In this document: positions 43,152-50,344 of the stretch, one piece after another
Numbering within the stretch: the first letter of the stretch is position 1
Layout: each line of letters opens with the position of its first letter
Assembly (NCBI GenBank): GCA_035495315.1
Contig: DATJGF010000253.1
Location: 14,769 to 78,768 of the forward strand
Reading direction: 5' to 3'
Origin: DATJGF01 sp035495315
GTDB taxonomy: Bacteria; Verrucomicrobiota; Verrucomicrobiia; Limisphaerales; UBA8199
DNA: 64,000 nucleotides
Program-made: the position numbers and the translations under genes
Notes under the pieces: model-generated
The model's database searches: none
Told to the model about the DNA's origin: nothing
What the model saw: only the letters and a program-made list of their open reading frames with translations

Positions 43152-45539
43152 TCACGGAGTCGCGTAATTACGGCCTCCGGTCGGCACAGTGCCGGAAGTG
43201 GAAGACGTAATGTTAGTGAAGGGCCCTGGAAACGGTACGAAAGGAGGCCCGATGGAGGCTCCACGGATTTGTGGTGCGCCGCGGACTGGCGGGAGAGGCC
43301 TTGGGGACAACTCCGGCCTTGAGATCTGCATCACTGCCGAATCAAGTATCGCCGTAAGAGACGGTCTCCCGCTTGATCGGTATAGGGTTCGCTTCACTGG
43401 TTCGCGTAGTTCAGGAAACAATGTTAACAGCATGCCAAGGATCTCAGATGCCGAACCCGGGACGACCTGGTCGACGGATTGAGCGATACTCCTGTAACCC
43501 TGCGGAACCACCTGGCATACGGCTCGTACAATGTGAGTTGCGCGCGCCGGAGCGGCACTGGCTGCAACTTTAGCGAACAGGGCAGCGCGCTTCGGTTCTT
43601 GTTCGGCGGCGGTTGCAGCCGCAGTTTCAGCCACTGCAGGCACGATTGAGGAGATAGTGCCGACAACGGAGGGGACAATCGCGGGACTGAGGTTGTATGC
43701 AGCTCGGACCACGTTCGTTGTTGTGTTCCGACGGTCGGCCTCTGGCGCAGCTAATACAAGGCTAGCTGCTTTGGCGGGCAGTTCTATACGCGTGACCCCC
43801 GAAAGGCTATCCTGAAGTGAGTTCGACTTTGAACCATCGCTGCACAGCGTATTCAGCGGAGTCAAAAGTATAGCGCCGAGGATCAGACTGGGCGCACGCC
43901 CGGAGAATCTGCTGCGAAGCATACGTAAAAACCTGAGGCCGGTTAGTTTTGCGAAAACCCGACCAAGCTTACTGCTTCGAGCCTGCTCATTTGCATCTGG
44001 ACTCTGTTTTTCCGATAGGCGCGGGCCAGGCAGTTTGGCATCGAAACGAAGATTAGTTTTTCCGAGGCTCCATCGGCGTGCGGCGTCAATCCAGGTTTCC
44101 GCCAAAAGTTCCCCTAAAATGGTAAATCTGCTGGGATTGTTCCAGAGTGGGCATCGCCGGGCGCATTGCAGAGAGGGAGCAGATTTGCATTTATGATCTA
44201 CTGAACGCAAGCGGCATTTAGGCGCTTCCAATTCCAGAATTCCCAGGGCCCCGCCTTGAAAAGAATGGCACGCCTTAAGCCGGGCGCCGTAAGAGTTGGG
44301 ATGGCGCCAAAATCGGTTTCCATCCGCCAGTTCAATGCGTACGGTGGTGAATCCCAATCGGTCCGCGGCCATTCGGAAGTCCGCATAGAAATCCTCCACC
44401 GATGAGCAGCGTTCGCCTTCGTGCTTCAACCATTTTCGCAGGCAAAGGGCATATCCAATCTCGCGGCGCATCGCTAATGATTCGCGCATTTTTCGCCATA
44501 ACGTGCTCCAGTTTCCACAAACGTGGGTTTTCCAGGCGCATAAATATAAGGCCCCGAGAACCAGCCAAATCGAAAGTGGCAAAAAGCGTCCGGACCAGCA
44601 GAAGAGGCCCAAAACTCCGGTCAACGAAAAAAATCCTGTAAGACAATAAAACCCAATGACGACACGGCCAGGCGACATGCCCAAGGCCAGCAATTGATGA
44701 TGAAGATGATTCCGGTCTGGCCGAAAGAGCGGCAACCCTATTAAGGCTCGCCGCACGATGGCCAGGCCGGTGTCCACCAGCGGCAGGGCCAGCCCAAACA
44801 GCGGAACCGCCAATCCTTTTGCACCTTGCACGTGCGACGCGACGATCGAAAACAGGCCTAGTTGGAATCCGAGCAAATACGCACCACCGTCGCCAAGGTA
44901 AATCCGAGCTGGTGGGAAATTATATCGCAGAAAGGCCAGCGACGCCCCGGTCATCCCGGCTGCGAGGCAGACCAACAGGCTATTATCGAAGCTTGTGAAG
45001 GTGATGGACATCATCAAAATCAGACCGATTCCAGCCGCGAGCCCATCGACGCCATCGATCAAATTAATCAGATTGGTGTAGCTCACCAGCCATACAACGC
45101 TCACCAGCATTTCCCATGCGCTGTGGCCCGGAAATGTTTCCACGATGGGAATGTTCAAGCACTCAATTCCAATGCCCGAGCAGCTGACAGCTGTCGCGAT
45201 CAACGACTGGCCGAACAGTTTCTTCCACGGTCCTAGTGGCTCCAGGTCATCCCAAAAACCGAGCACGAAGATGGCCAGTGAAGCGACGGTTACCACCGCG
45301 CTTTCCGAAGAGAGGACTCCGGGTACGGCTCCCCATAAGGTAAGAAAACATTGAAGGCCGAGAAAGGCTGTCATCAGCGCCAACCCGCCCAGTCGCGGCA
45401 CCGCTTCGTCCCCGCGATGATGCAAGTCCCTTGGGCGACTCATACTGAGGCGGGAAGCAGTTTTCATAGCCCAGGGGGTGGCCAGCAGGACGATCCCCCA
45501 GCCCAAGGCTCCAGACACGATACAGGGCACCAAACTCAT
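43152..45539 (-). CDS. WecA/MraY-type sugar-1-phosphate transferase with long C-terminal fusion
   Basis: Residues 1-335 are a polyprenyl-phosphate sugar-1-phosphate transferase: ten membrane segments, AVPRLGGLAL, FWDDLEPLGPWKK, NLINLIDGVDGLAAG, ARIYLGDGGAYLLG and DRNHLHHQLL. This family starts lipid-linked glycan assembly. Residues 340-530 are a soluble domain (FYADFRMAADRLGFTTVRIE, ELLAETWIDAARRW) that I have seen on WecA-like proteins of this phylum. Residues 545-562 are a second signal-like hydrophobic segment. Then follows a 230-residue Ala/Pro-rich helical region (IVRAVCQVVPQGY, SASEILGMLLTLFPELREPVK) that ends GGRNYATP. That last part looks like a separate secreted protein fused in frame. 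Family length is 320-360 aa, so 795 aa is exceptional. Confidence 0.86.
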   Translation of the reverse strand: MSLVPCIVSGALGWGIVLLATPWAMKTASRLSMSRPRDLHHRGDEAVPRLGGLALMTAFLGLQCFLTLWGAVPGVLSSESAVVTVASLAIFVLGFWDDLEPLGPWKKLFGQSLIATAVSCSGIGIECLNIPIVETFPGHSAWEMLVSVVWLVSYTNLINLIDGVDGLAAGIGLILMMSITFTSFDNSLLVCLAAGMTGASLAFLRYNFPPARIYLGDGGAYLLGFQLGLFSIVASHVQGAKGLAVPLFGLALPLVDTGLAIVRRALIGLPLFRPDRNHLHHQLLALGMSPGRVVIGFYCLTGFFSLTGVLGLFCWSGRFLPLSIWLVLGALYLCAWKTHVCGNWSTLWRKMRESLAMRREIGYALCLRKWLKHEGERCSSVEDFYADFRMAADRLGFTTVRIELADGNRFWRHPNSYGARLKACHSFQGGALGILELEAPKCRLRSVDHKCKSAPSLQCARRCPLWNNPSRFTILGELLAETWIDAARRWSLGKTNLRFDAKLPGPRLSEKQSPDANEQARSSKLGRVFAKLTGLRFLRMLRSRFSGRAPSLILGAILLTPLNTLCSDGSKSNSLQDSLSGVTRIELPAKAASLVLAAPEADRRNTTTNVVRAAYNLSPAIVPSVVGTISSIVPAVAETAAATAAEQEPKRAALFAKVAASAAPARATHIVRAVCQVVPQGYRSIAQSVDQVVPGSASEILGMLLTLFPELREPVKRTLYRSSGRPSLTAILDSAVMQISRPELSPRPLPPVRGAPQIRGASIGPPFVPFPGPFTNITSSTSGTVPTGGRNYATP

Positions 45540-45626
45540 CCGAGGTAGGAACTATGGAAGGAAGGCGATCCAATATCAAGCAATTTTGGGTGTCTTTGAT
45601 GAAGATCTGCTCGACACGAGAGAAGA

Positions 45627-45647
45627 GGCGATGGTGTTGACATCGCC
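45627..45647. repeat. Short inverted repeat between the sugar-phosphate transferase and anti-sigma genes
   Basis: GGCGATG and CATCGCC are perfect complements separated by 7 nt. The site lies 88 nt upstream of the transferase start and 33 nt after the anti-sigma stop. No T-run follows, so an operator or a weak terminator are both possible. Confidence 0.35.
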
Positions 45648-45679
45648 CACTTTGAATATCCCTCTTTAATGCGGCCTAA

Positions 45680-47008
45680 TCAGAATCCCCCATCCACAAA
45701 CCAACGGTTCGTTTTTCGGTCTCGTTTCAGCGCCAGGTTATGCTTTTTGGTCTCACCGCTCTTTAGCTTAATTTCGTAAGGCACAAAACGGGCCTCGTTA
45801 CCTTGCGAGGTGAATGATTCACCGAGGCTGACAATTTGGAGGCCCGCGACGTACTGCTGGATTTGTTCATTGAGCGGTATCGGAAAGAACCTGCCCACTT
45901 CCGTCCAATCGGATCGGCCGCAGGCTTCGAAGAAGGCGCGCGCGGCTTGTTCTGCGGTCATCGAGGCATATCTCTGATTGTCGGGGAGCACTTGGGGTTC
46001 CTGGTACCAATTGACGTTGGCAGGCAGATCGAGATGAAACACGCCAGGATCGATTGGCAGATCGTACTCGATCTGGCTGAGCAGAAAGATTGGAACCATA
46101 TTGGCATCTTTGAGCAAATAGACCTCGGCCGATTCCAGCCGCTCGGTTTGGGTATCAAAACGATACACTCGGCGCGTATCTGCGGTCTGGACGAATTTGT
46201 CTTTTAAGTAATCACCGTCAGGAAGGCCGGATTTCGTTTCGATAGTGACCACAGCTATCGTGCGTCCATCAGCGGTGCGCTCTTCGGCCAGTTTAAGAGG
46301 CCAGCCTTTGGCGCGGGCATTTTGCAGTTCTTTTGTGATTGTGCCGCTTAGATCGGCAATCCCGTGTATCCAGTCGGTATCAAACGCGCTACGCGCTGGT
46401 TGCGGGATTTTCATCGCGAGATTCGCCGGCTTGAGATAAAGCAGAGTGGATTGGCCATCCATCAGCGCTACTCGGCCGGGTTTCTCGACTCGCCACTTAA
46501 GATCCGGCTCGAATTGTTTCCAGAGCTCGATGTTGGTTAAATCGGCAGCCGGAATAATCGCGCTAAAATTGTCAGCCGGTGGCGTGCGGAGCTGCCCGCG
46601 TATGTGCACGGTTTTGAGCTTCGCCATGGCGCGCGCGCCCTTGGCCAACACATCCGTAGCCTTGGCTTCGACACCTGACGGCGCCATCATTGCGACAATA
46701 ATCAACGCAGCCATGCCCGCAGCAGCCCCTAAACCCCAACCCCATCGTCTAAACAGTTTCATAAGCGAACTCCCTTCTTGTTCTGTTTCGAGCGCACGAA
46801 CCCGCCGCATCACGGGAATTACCAGGGACACTTCCGTAGCCTTGCGGCCACTCGTTGCCAATCGCTCTTGCAAGCGGCTCAGCGCCGCGTATTCAGCGCG
46901 GCAGGAATCACAAGTGTCGAGATGCGTCCGGCACTGGCGCGATGACTCCTCGGGGAGTAGCTCCTCCAGGCACGCAACGAGGTTTTCCCGGCATTCAGCG
47001 CAGTTCAT
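45680..47008 (-). CDS. Anti-sigma factor with zinc-finger (zf-HC2) and periplasmic LolA/RseB-like domain
   Basis: The N-terminus has the zinc-binding anti-sigma motif: Cys at MNCAECRENL, then CRTHLDTCDSC (HxxxCxxC). One membrane segment follows (LGAAAGMAALIIVAMMAP, about residues 92-110). The periplasmic part (about 115-330) resembles the LolA/RseB fold (KTVHIRGQL, RVEKPGRVALMDGQSTLLYLKP, RVYRFDTQTERLESAEVYLL). The last 100 residues form another small domain ending KTNRWFVDGGF. It should hold the adjacent ECF sigma factor inactive until an envelope signal. It begins 5 nt after the sigma gene stop. Confidence 0.87.
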   Translation of the reverse strand: MNCAECRENLVACLEELLPEESSRQCRTHLDTCDSCRAEYAALSRLQERLATSGRKATEVSLVIPVMRRVRALETEQEGSSLMKLFRRWGWGLGAAAGMAALIIVAMMAPSGVEAKATDVLAKGARAMAKLKTVHIRGQLRTPPADNFSAIIPAADLTNIELWKQFEPDLKWRVEKPGRVALMDGQSTLLYLKPANLAMKIPQPARSAFDTDWIHGIADLSGTITKELQNARAKGWPLKLAEERTADGRTIAVVTIETKSGLPDGDYLKDKFVQTADTRRVYRFDTQTERLESAEVYLLKDANMVPIFLLSQIEYDLPIDPGVFHLDLPANVNWYQEPQVLPDNQRYASMTAEQAARAFFEACGRSDWTEVGRFFPIPLNEQIQQYVAGLQIVSLGESFTSQGNEARFVPYEIKLKSGETKKHNLALKRDRKTNRWFVDGGF

Positions 47009-47013
47009 GGCTT

Positions 47014-47583
47014 CTATTGTTGTTGATGTTTTCCTTCACGCCCCACGTTTTCCAATTGCTTGCGCAACAGTGCGTAAGCACGGGAGAGTGTTTTGGTGAC
47101 CGTGCCGAGCGGTACGCTGAGGCATTCCGCGATTTCCTGGCAGGAATGGCCTTCATAATACCGTAGCACGACCACACGACGATAGGTCTCCGGCAGGGCG
47201 GCGATGGCTGCTTCCAATGGATAATCCAGCGCGTCCTGGGCTTGATCACCCCGCAGCGCTTCGGCGGCTTCTCGCTCGCGTTGGTGGCGCCACGTCGCGC
47301 GCCATTGTTCCTTGAGCACTCGACTTGCGATCCCCAGCAGCCACGCATAAAACGATTCCGGCTCACGCAGCTTCTTTAATGAAACAAAAGCGCGCACGAA
47401 TGCTTCTTGTGCGGCTTCCTCGGCTTCCAGCGCGCTGTTCAGGCGCCCGGCGCAATACGCGAACAAGGGCCTTTGGTATCGCTCGACCAGGAGGCGAAAG
47501 TCTTCCGGACTCCCGTTTCGGCTCCGGCGGACATACTCTCCGTCGGTTAGATCCATCGGCGCGTCCTGCTCCTGCGAGTTCAT
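47014..47583 (-). CDS. ECF-family RNA polymerase sigma factor
   Basis: The 189-aa protein has sigma region 2 (DFRLLVERYQRPLFAYC, EAEEAAQEAFVRAF, ESFYAWLLGIASRV) and region 4 (ALPETYRRVVVLRYYEGHSCQEIAECL, GTVTKTLSRAYALLRKQL). Layout and length are those of ECF sigma factors. The following anti-sigma gene makes a typical pair that is probably autoregulated. Its targets cannot be read from the window; the exopolysaccharide genes downstream on the same strand and the proline-rich secreted protein upstream are candidates. Confidence 0.93.
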   Translation of the reverse strand: MNSQEQDAPMDLTDGEYVRRSRNGSPEDFRLLVERYQRPLFAYCAGRLNSALEAEEAAQEAFVRAFVSLKKLREPESFYAWLLGIASRVLKEQWRATWRHQREREAAEALRGDQAQDALDYPLEAAIAALPETYRRVVVLRYYEGHSCQEIAECLSVPLGTVTKTLSRAYALLRKQLENVGREGKHQQQ

Positions 47584-47794
47584 ATCGTCAACCTATAGTG
47601 AAGGGCAGGTCACTTTTGCGACAATAAATCTAACTTTTTGCTGTGAGCAGCTAAGCAAATCTTGTGAAGTAGCTAGCAAAATCCGAACAACGAAAGGTCG
47701 ATACCGCTAGAGCTGGTTTAACACCAACTCTTTAGCATCTCGACCTTCGGAATTTCTTTTGCAGCTAGGAGAGCAACGTGCTCTTTAGGATACT

Positions 47795-48307
47795 TTATCG
47801 CCTTACTCCCGGCGTTGGGCCGATGGGTGGGTTTGTTGGCAACGCACGAGGAAATGGTCCATTGATAGGTGGATTGACCGCTGGGCCGATGCCTTGGGGC
47901 GTCAGCGCTGGGCGAATACTCTCAGGCGGCAAGAGCGGCCTGATGTCCTGCGGACTCATGGCGGGGCGAATTGAATCCGGGGTGAGTACGGGTCGGAGGT
48001 CCGGTGGCTGCATTGTTTGTGGAAAGTTTGCAGGCGGAATCGCGGGTTGCATGTTTGGAGGTGTAAGGACCAGAGGGTTATCTTGAGGCGTCAGCACAGG
48101 GGTGTTGCCTTGCGGATTCAAAACGGTGTTTGGTGGAGGCACTGCAAAGTTGGTATTCGGGTTTATACCGTTGTTTACCGTGCCTGGGCCAAAGCGAGGT
48201 GCACTCAATGAATTAAGCCCCGGAGTGATGGTTTGAGCTGGTCCCTGAAGGGCTGGGGTGCTCCCCAAAAATAAAGATACAATACCGATTGAAATCGCAC
48301 TTTTCAT
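47795..48307 (-). CDS. Secreted proline-rich repeat protein
   Basis: The start at 48307 is fixed by AGGAGGA and a signal peptide (KSAISIGIVSLFLGSTPALQ). The mature 150 residues are Pro/Asn/Thr/Gln-rich. Residues 75-150 repeat a 9-11-residue unit of the form L-T/S/P-P-D/E/Q-x-I/L-R-P, for example LTPDSIRP, MSPQDIRP, LPPESIRP and LTPQGIGP. Such repeats form extended polyproline-like rods in walls or matrix. No domain or homologue is recognised. An earlier Met at 48346 lies before the ribosome binding site and is rejected. Confidence 0.78.
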   Translation of the reverse strand: MKSAISIGIVSLFLGSTPALQGPAQTITPGLNSLSAPRFGPGTVNNGINPNTNFAVPPPNTVLNPQGNTPVLTPQDNPLVLTPPNMQPAIPPANFPQTMQPPDLRPVLTPDSIRPAMSPQDIRPLLPPESIRPALTPQGIGPAVNPPINGPFPRALPTNPPIGPTPGVRR

Positions 48308-48312
48308 AAAAG

Positions 48313-48319
48313 TCCTCCT
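48313..48319 (-). promoter_or_regulatory. Strong ribosome binding site that sets the start of the proline-rich protein
   Basis: On the minus strand AGGAGGA is followed by CTTTT and the ATG at 48307, a 5-nt spacing. It is one of the few consensus Shine-Dalgarno sites in the window and excludes the upstream Met at 48346. Confidence 0.8.
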
Positions 48320-48455
48320 ATTAGCAAAAAGATCAGCCCAAAACACCCCGAATGCAAGTGAGACGTCGTAGGGTTAAGTGTCCCATGATGTTGGGATGTT
48401 CCGTCCACCGGATAAAAAGGCTTGAAAGTAGAATTGCGGAGGACGCGCCGATCCA

Positions 48456-48521
48456 CCGGGCAGGATGCCCGGTTCTACGTCAGGCGGGGCGCCTGACGCT
48501 ACGGCGGACAGCTCCGTCTGC
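48456..48521. repeat. Cluster of three GC-rich hairpins after the Tat-exported protein gene
   Basis: Three stems follow each other: CCGGGC/GCCCGG (48456-48472, loop 5), CGTCAGGC/GCCTGACG (48478-48498, loop 5) and GCGGAC/GTCTGC (48504-48521, one G-U pair, loop 6). The linkers TTCTA and CTACG are related. The cluster starts 2 nt beyond the stop of the 519-aa gene. It resembles the short palindromic elements scattered between genes in Planctomycetes and Verrucomicrobia, and may also end or stabilise transcripts. Confidence 0.75.
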
Positions 48522-48523
48522 GC

Positions 48524-50083
48524 TTACACCTTTAACAAGGAGCGGGTTTCGGCGAGGCCGGGGGCGGGTCGGCCGTACTCGCTGGCCGTCACCCGAGCTA
48601 AGGCCACGACGTGGCGCCATCGGAATGCGGGACGGCCCTCGGCAAACTCTTCAGACACCGTGCGATAGAACTTCTCAGCATGCAACGAACCATCCTCGCT
48701 GATGGCATAGCGCAGGAAAAGGTTGAACAAAGACCGTGGATCATGGCCCTGTTCGCCATAGCGTTGCGCGACGGCACTTGCTTTGGCTTGAAGATTGCCT
48801 CGTATGGCTTCCTCGGCATCGCGCAGCAGAGCCTCAGGATCGGTAGACTTGACTTCGTTGAGGTGACGCTCAAACGGGATTGGTTTCCAGTTGAGGAAAT
48901 CACCGCCGCGGCCGGTGCGGTCGAAGGCGACCTGGTAAGCGCCGAGGATGAGGCTGGCAAAACAGTTCCGCGGATTGGTCACCAGGGCCATATTTCGCCA
49001 GGCATTGGCCGAGTCACAAGCATGAACCCCGATGGAGTCTCCATGCACGCTGCCGATCGGTTTGCCCGGGACTTCATCACGCGGCGTCCGGCCGATATCT
49101 CGCAGTATAAGCTGATTAGCCGCCAGCGATATGGCCTCGCCAATGGCTGCTGGAGCAATCCCTTCGGCCAGAGAAGCCGCGGCCGCTTCGGCAGCTTGCT
49201 CGGGTGTAGAGTTGAAAATGGTTTGGCTGAGTTCTTCCAGCCACGCGTCGTCCGGCTTGCGATCGCCGGGTGTCCGGCCAAGGAGTTTCTCTTGTTCGAG
49301 CAATTTTGGCAGCACCATGCGGGGTCCATTGCCTCCGCCGGCGTTCTGCCAGGATTCGGCCTTCACACAATATCGAACGGACTGCCGAAGCAGCGTGTGC
49401 GCCTGTTCCTTGCCGATCAGGCCCAGCAAATCCCAGGCGCGGTAGGGCAAAACAACCCGATGCACCTCGGTATGGTCGTGCACGGCAAACAACAAATTGT
49501 TGAAGGCGTCTTCGGGAGAATTCTGCGCGATGCGCGCGAAGGTTTGCTCAGCCTCAATGACGTCTTTATGCCTTATGGCTTCTCGCAACTGTTCTCCAGT
49601 AGGCATTGCATTGCCGCTAGCTGGCACGACCTGCCGCAGGACCTCGTCCTTGCGTCCACCGTGCTCCTGAATTCGATTCGTGTTCCGATAGAGCACTTTA
49701 AACACCGGCAGAGGCTGGAGTTCCGGCGACAACTCCTGCGACATGTGAAGGGCAGGGGCTAATGCCATCATCGTGTGAAATCCAACATAATCTTCGCCGC
49801 CGAACGAGCGCGCGTTCGCGAGGGCGGCGGCGGCGGTCAGGCGCCGCAAGTCAGTGCCCGAATGGAGCAGGTCGACGAGGGTCGGCAGCAAGCGATTGAC
49901 CGGCGTCTCCTGCATTACGGCAACAAGTGGCTCCATTGCTCCAAAGGACAGGCGGTCTGTGGTTTCTTCCGCGATGGCGGAACCGAATCCCAGATCGGCA
50001 GCGAGTTCGGACCCAACCGCGGCGATGAGCATGCCGCGTCCGACTTCGGTCAGAAATTCCCGACGGTTATACGGCGCCTTCAT
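48524..50083 (-). CDS. Tat-exported protein of unknown function (519 aa)
   Basis: The N-terminus MKAPYNRREFLTEVGRGMLI is a twin-arginine signal, and AAGGAGA lies 7 nt before the ATG, so start and export route are well supported. The remainder is almost all alpha-helical, with repeats of the 'LRRLTAAAALANAR' and 'AWDLLGLIGKEQAHTLLRQSVRYC' kind suggesting a solenoid of helical hairpins. HDHTEVHRV, SVHGDSIGVHACDSANAWRN and other His/Asp clusters could bind a metal cofactor, which would fit folding before Tat export. I do not recognise a named family. It is monocistronic and followed by a three-hairpin cluster. Confidence 0.82.
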   Translation of the reverse strand: MKAPYNRREFLTEVGRGMLIAAVGSELAADLGFGSAIAEETTDRLSFGAMEPLVAVMQETPVNRLLPTLVDLLHSGTDLRRLTAAAALANARSFGGEDYVGFHTMMALAPALHMSQELSPELQPLPVFKVLYRNTNRIQEHGGRKDEVLRQVVPASGNAMPTGEQLREAIRHKDVIEAEQTFARIAQNSPEDAFNNLLFAVHDHTEVHRVVLPYRAWDLLGLIGKEQAHTLLRQSVRYCVKAESWQNAGGGNGPRMVLPKLLEQEKLLGRTPGDRKPDDAWLEELSQTIFNSTPEQAAEAAAASLAEGIAPAAIGEAISLAANQLILRDIGRTPRDEVPGKPIGSVHGDSIGVHACDSANAWRNMALVTNPRNCFASLILGAYQVAFDRTGRGGDFLNWKPIPFERHLNEVKSTDPEALLRDAEEAIRGNLQAKASAVAQRYGEQGHDPRSLFNLFLRYAISEDGSLHAEKFYRTVSEEFAEGRPAFRWRHVVALARVTASEYGRPAPGLAETRSLLKV

Positions 50084-50344
50084 AATCAGTTCTCCTTCCG
50101 TTAAAAGTTAGGCGATCAAATGTACGTGTACGCCTTTTTGGACCGGCGTCAAGCGATTGATTAAGCGTTGCCTGAACGGGTTTTGCGCCGGCGCTGTTAT
50201 TTTGCATTTGAATTTTGAACCTGCACCCACAACGGCAAGCTGAATCCGTGAAACGCATACCCGATTCAAACGATGCGGCGTACTGCGAAGTCGCGGCCTA
50301 AAAAAAGTCAGAGCGGACTTGAGAAACTGCCTTTGGAAGAGCGA

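Noticed and set aside
48611..49762. Long plus-strand frame (383 codons) opposite the Tat-exported protein gene
   Set aside because: The minus strand has a Tat signal, a ribosome binding site and coherent helical sequence. The plus frame has no start signal or motif and is a codon-bias shadow.
50084..50344. Small frames on both strands between the Tat protein gene and the ABC exporter gene
   Set aside because: Their composition is random and no start signals or family motifs are seen.
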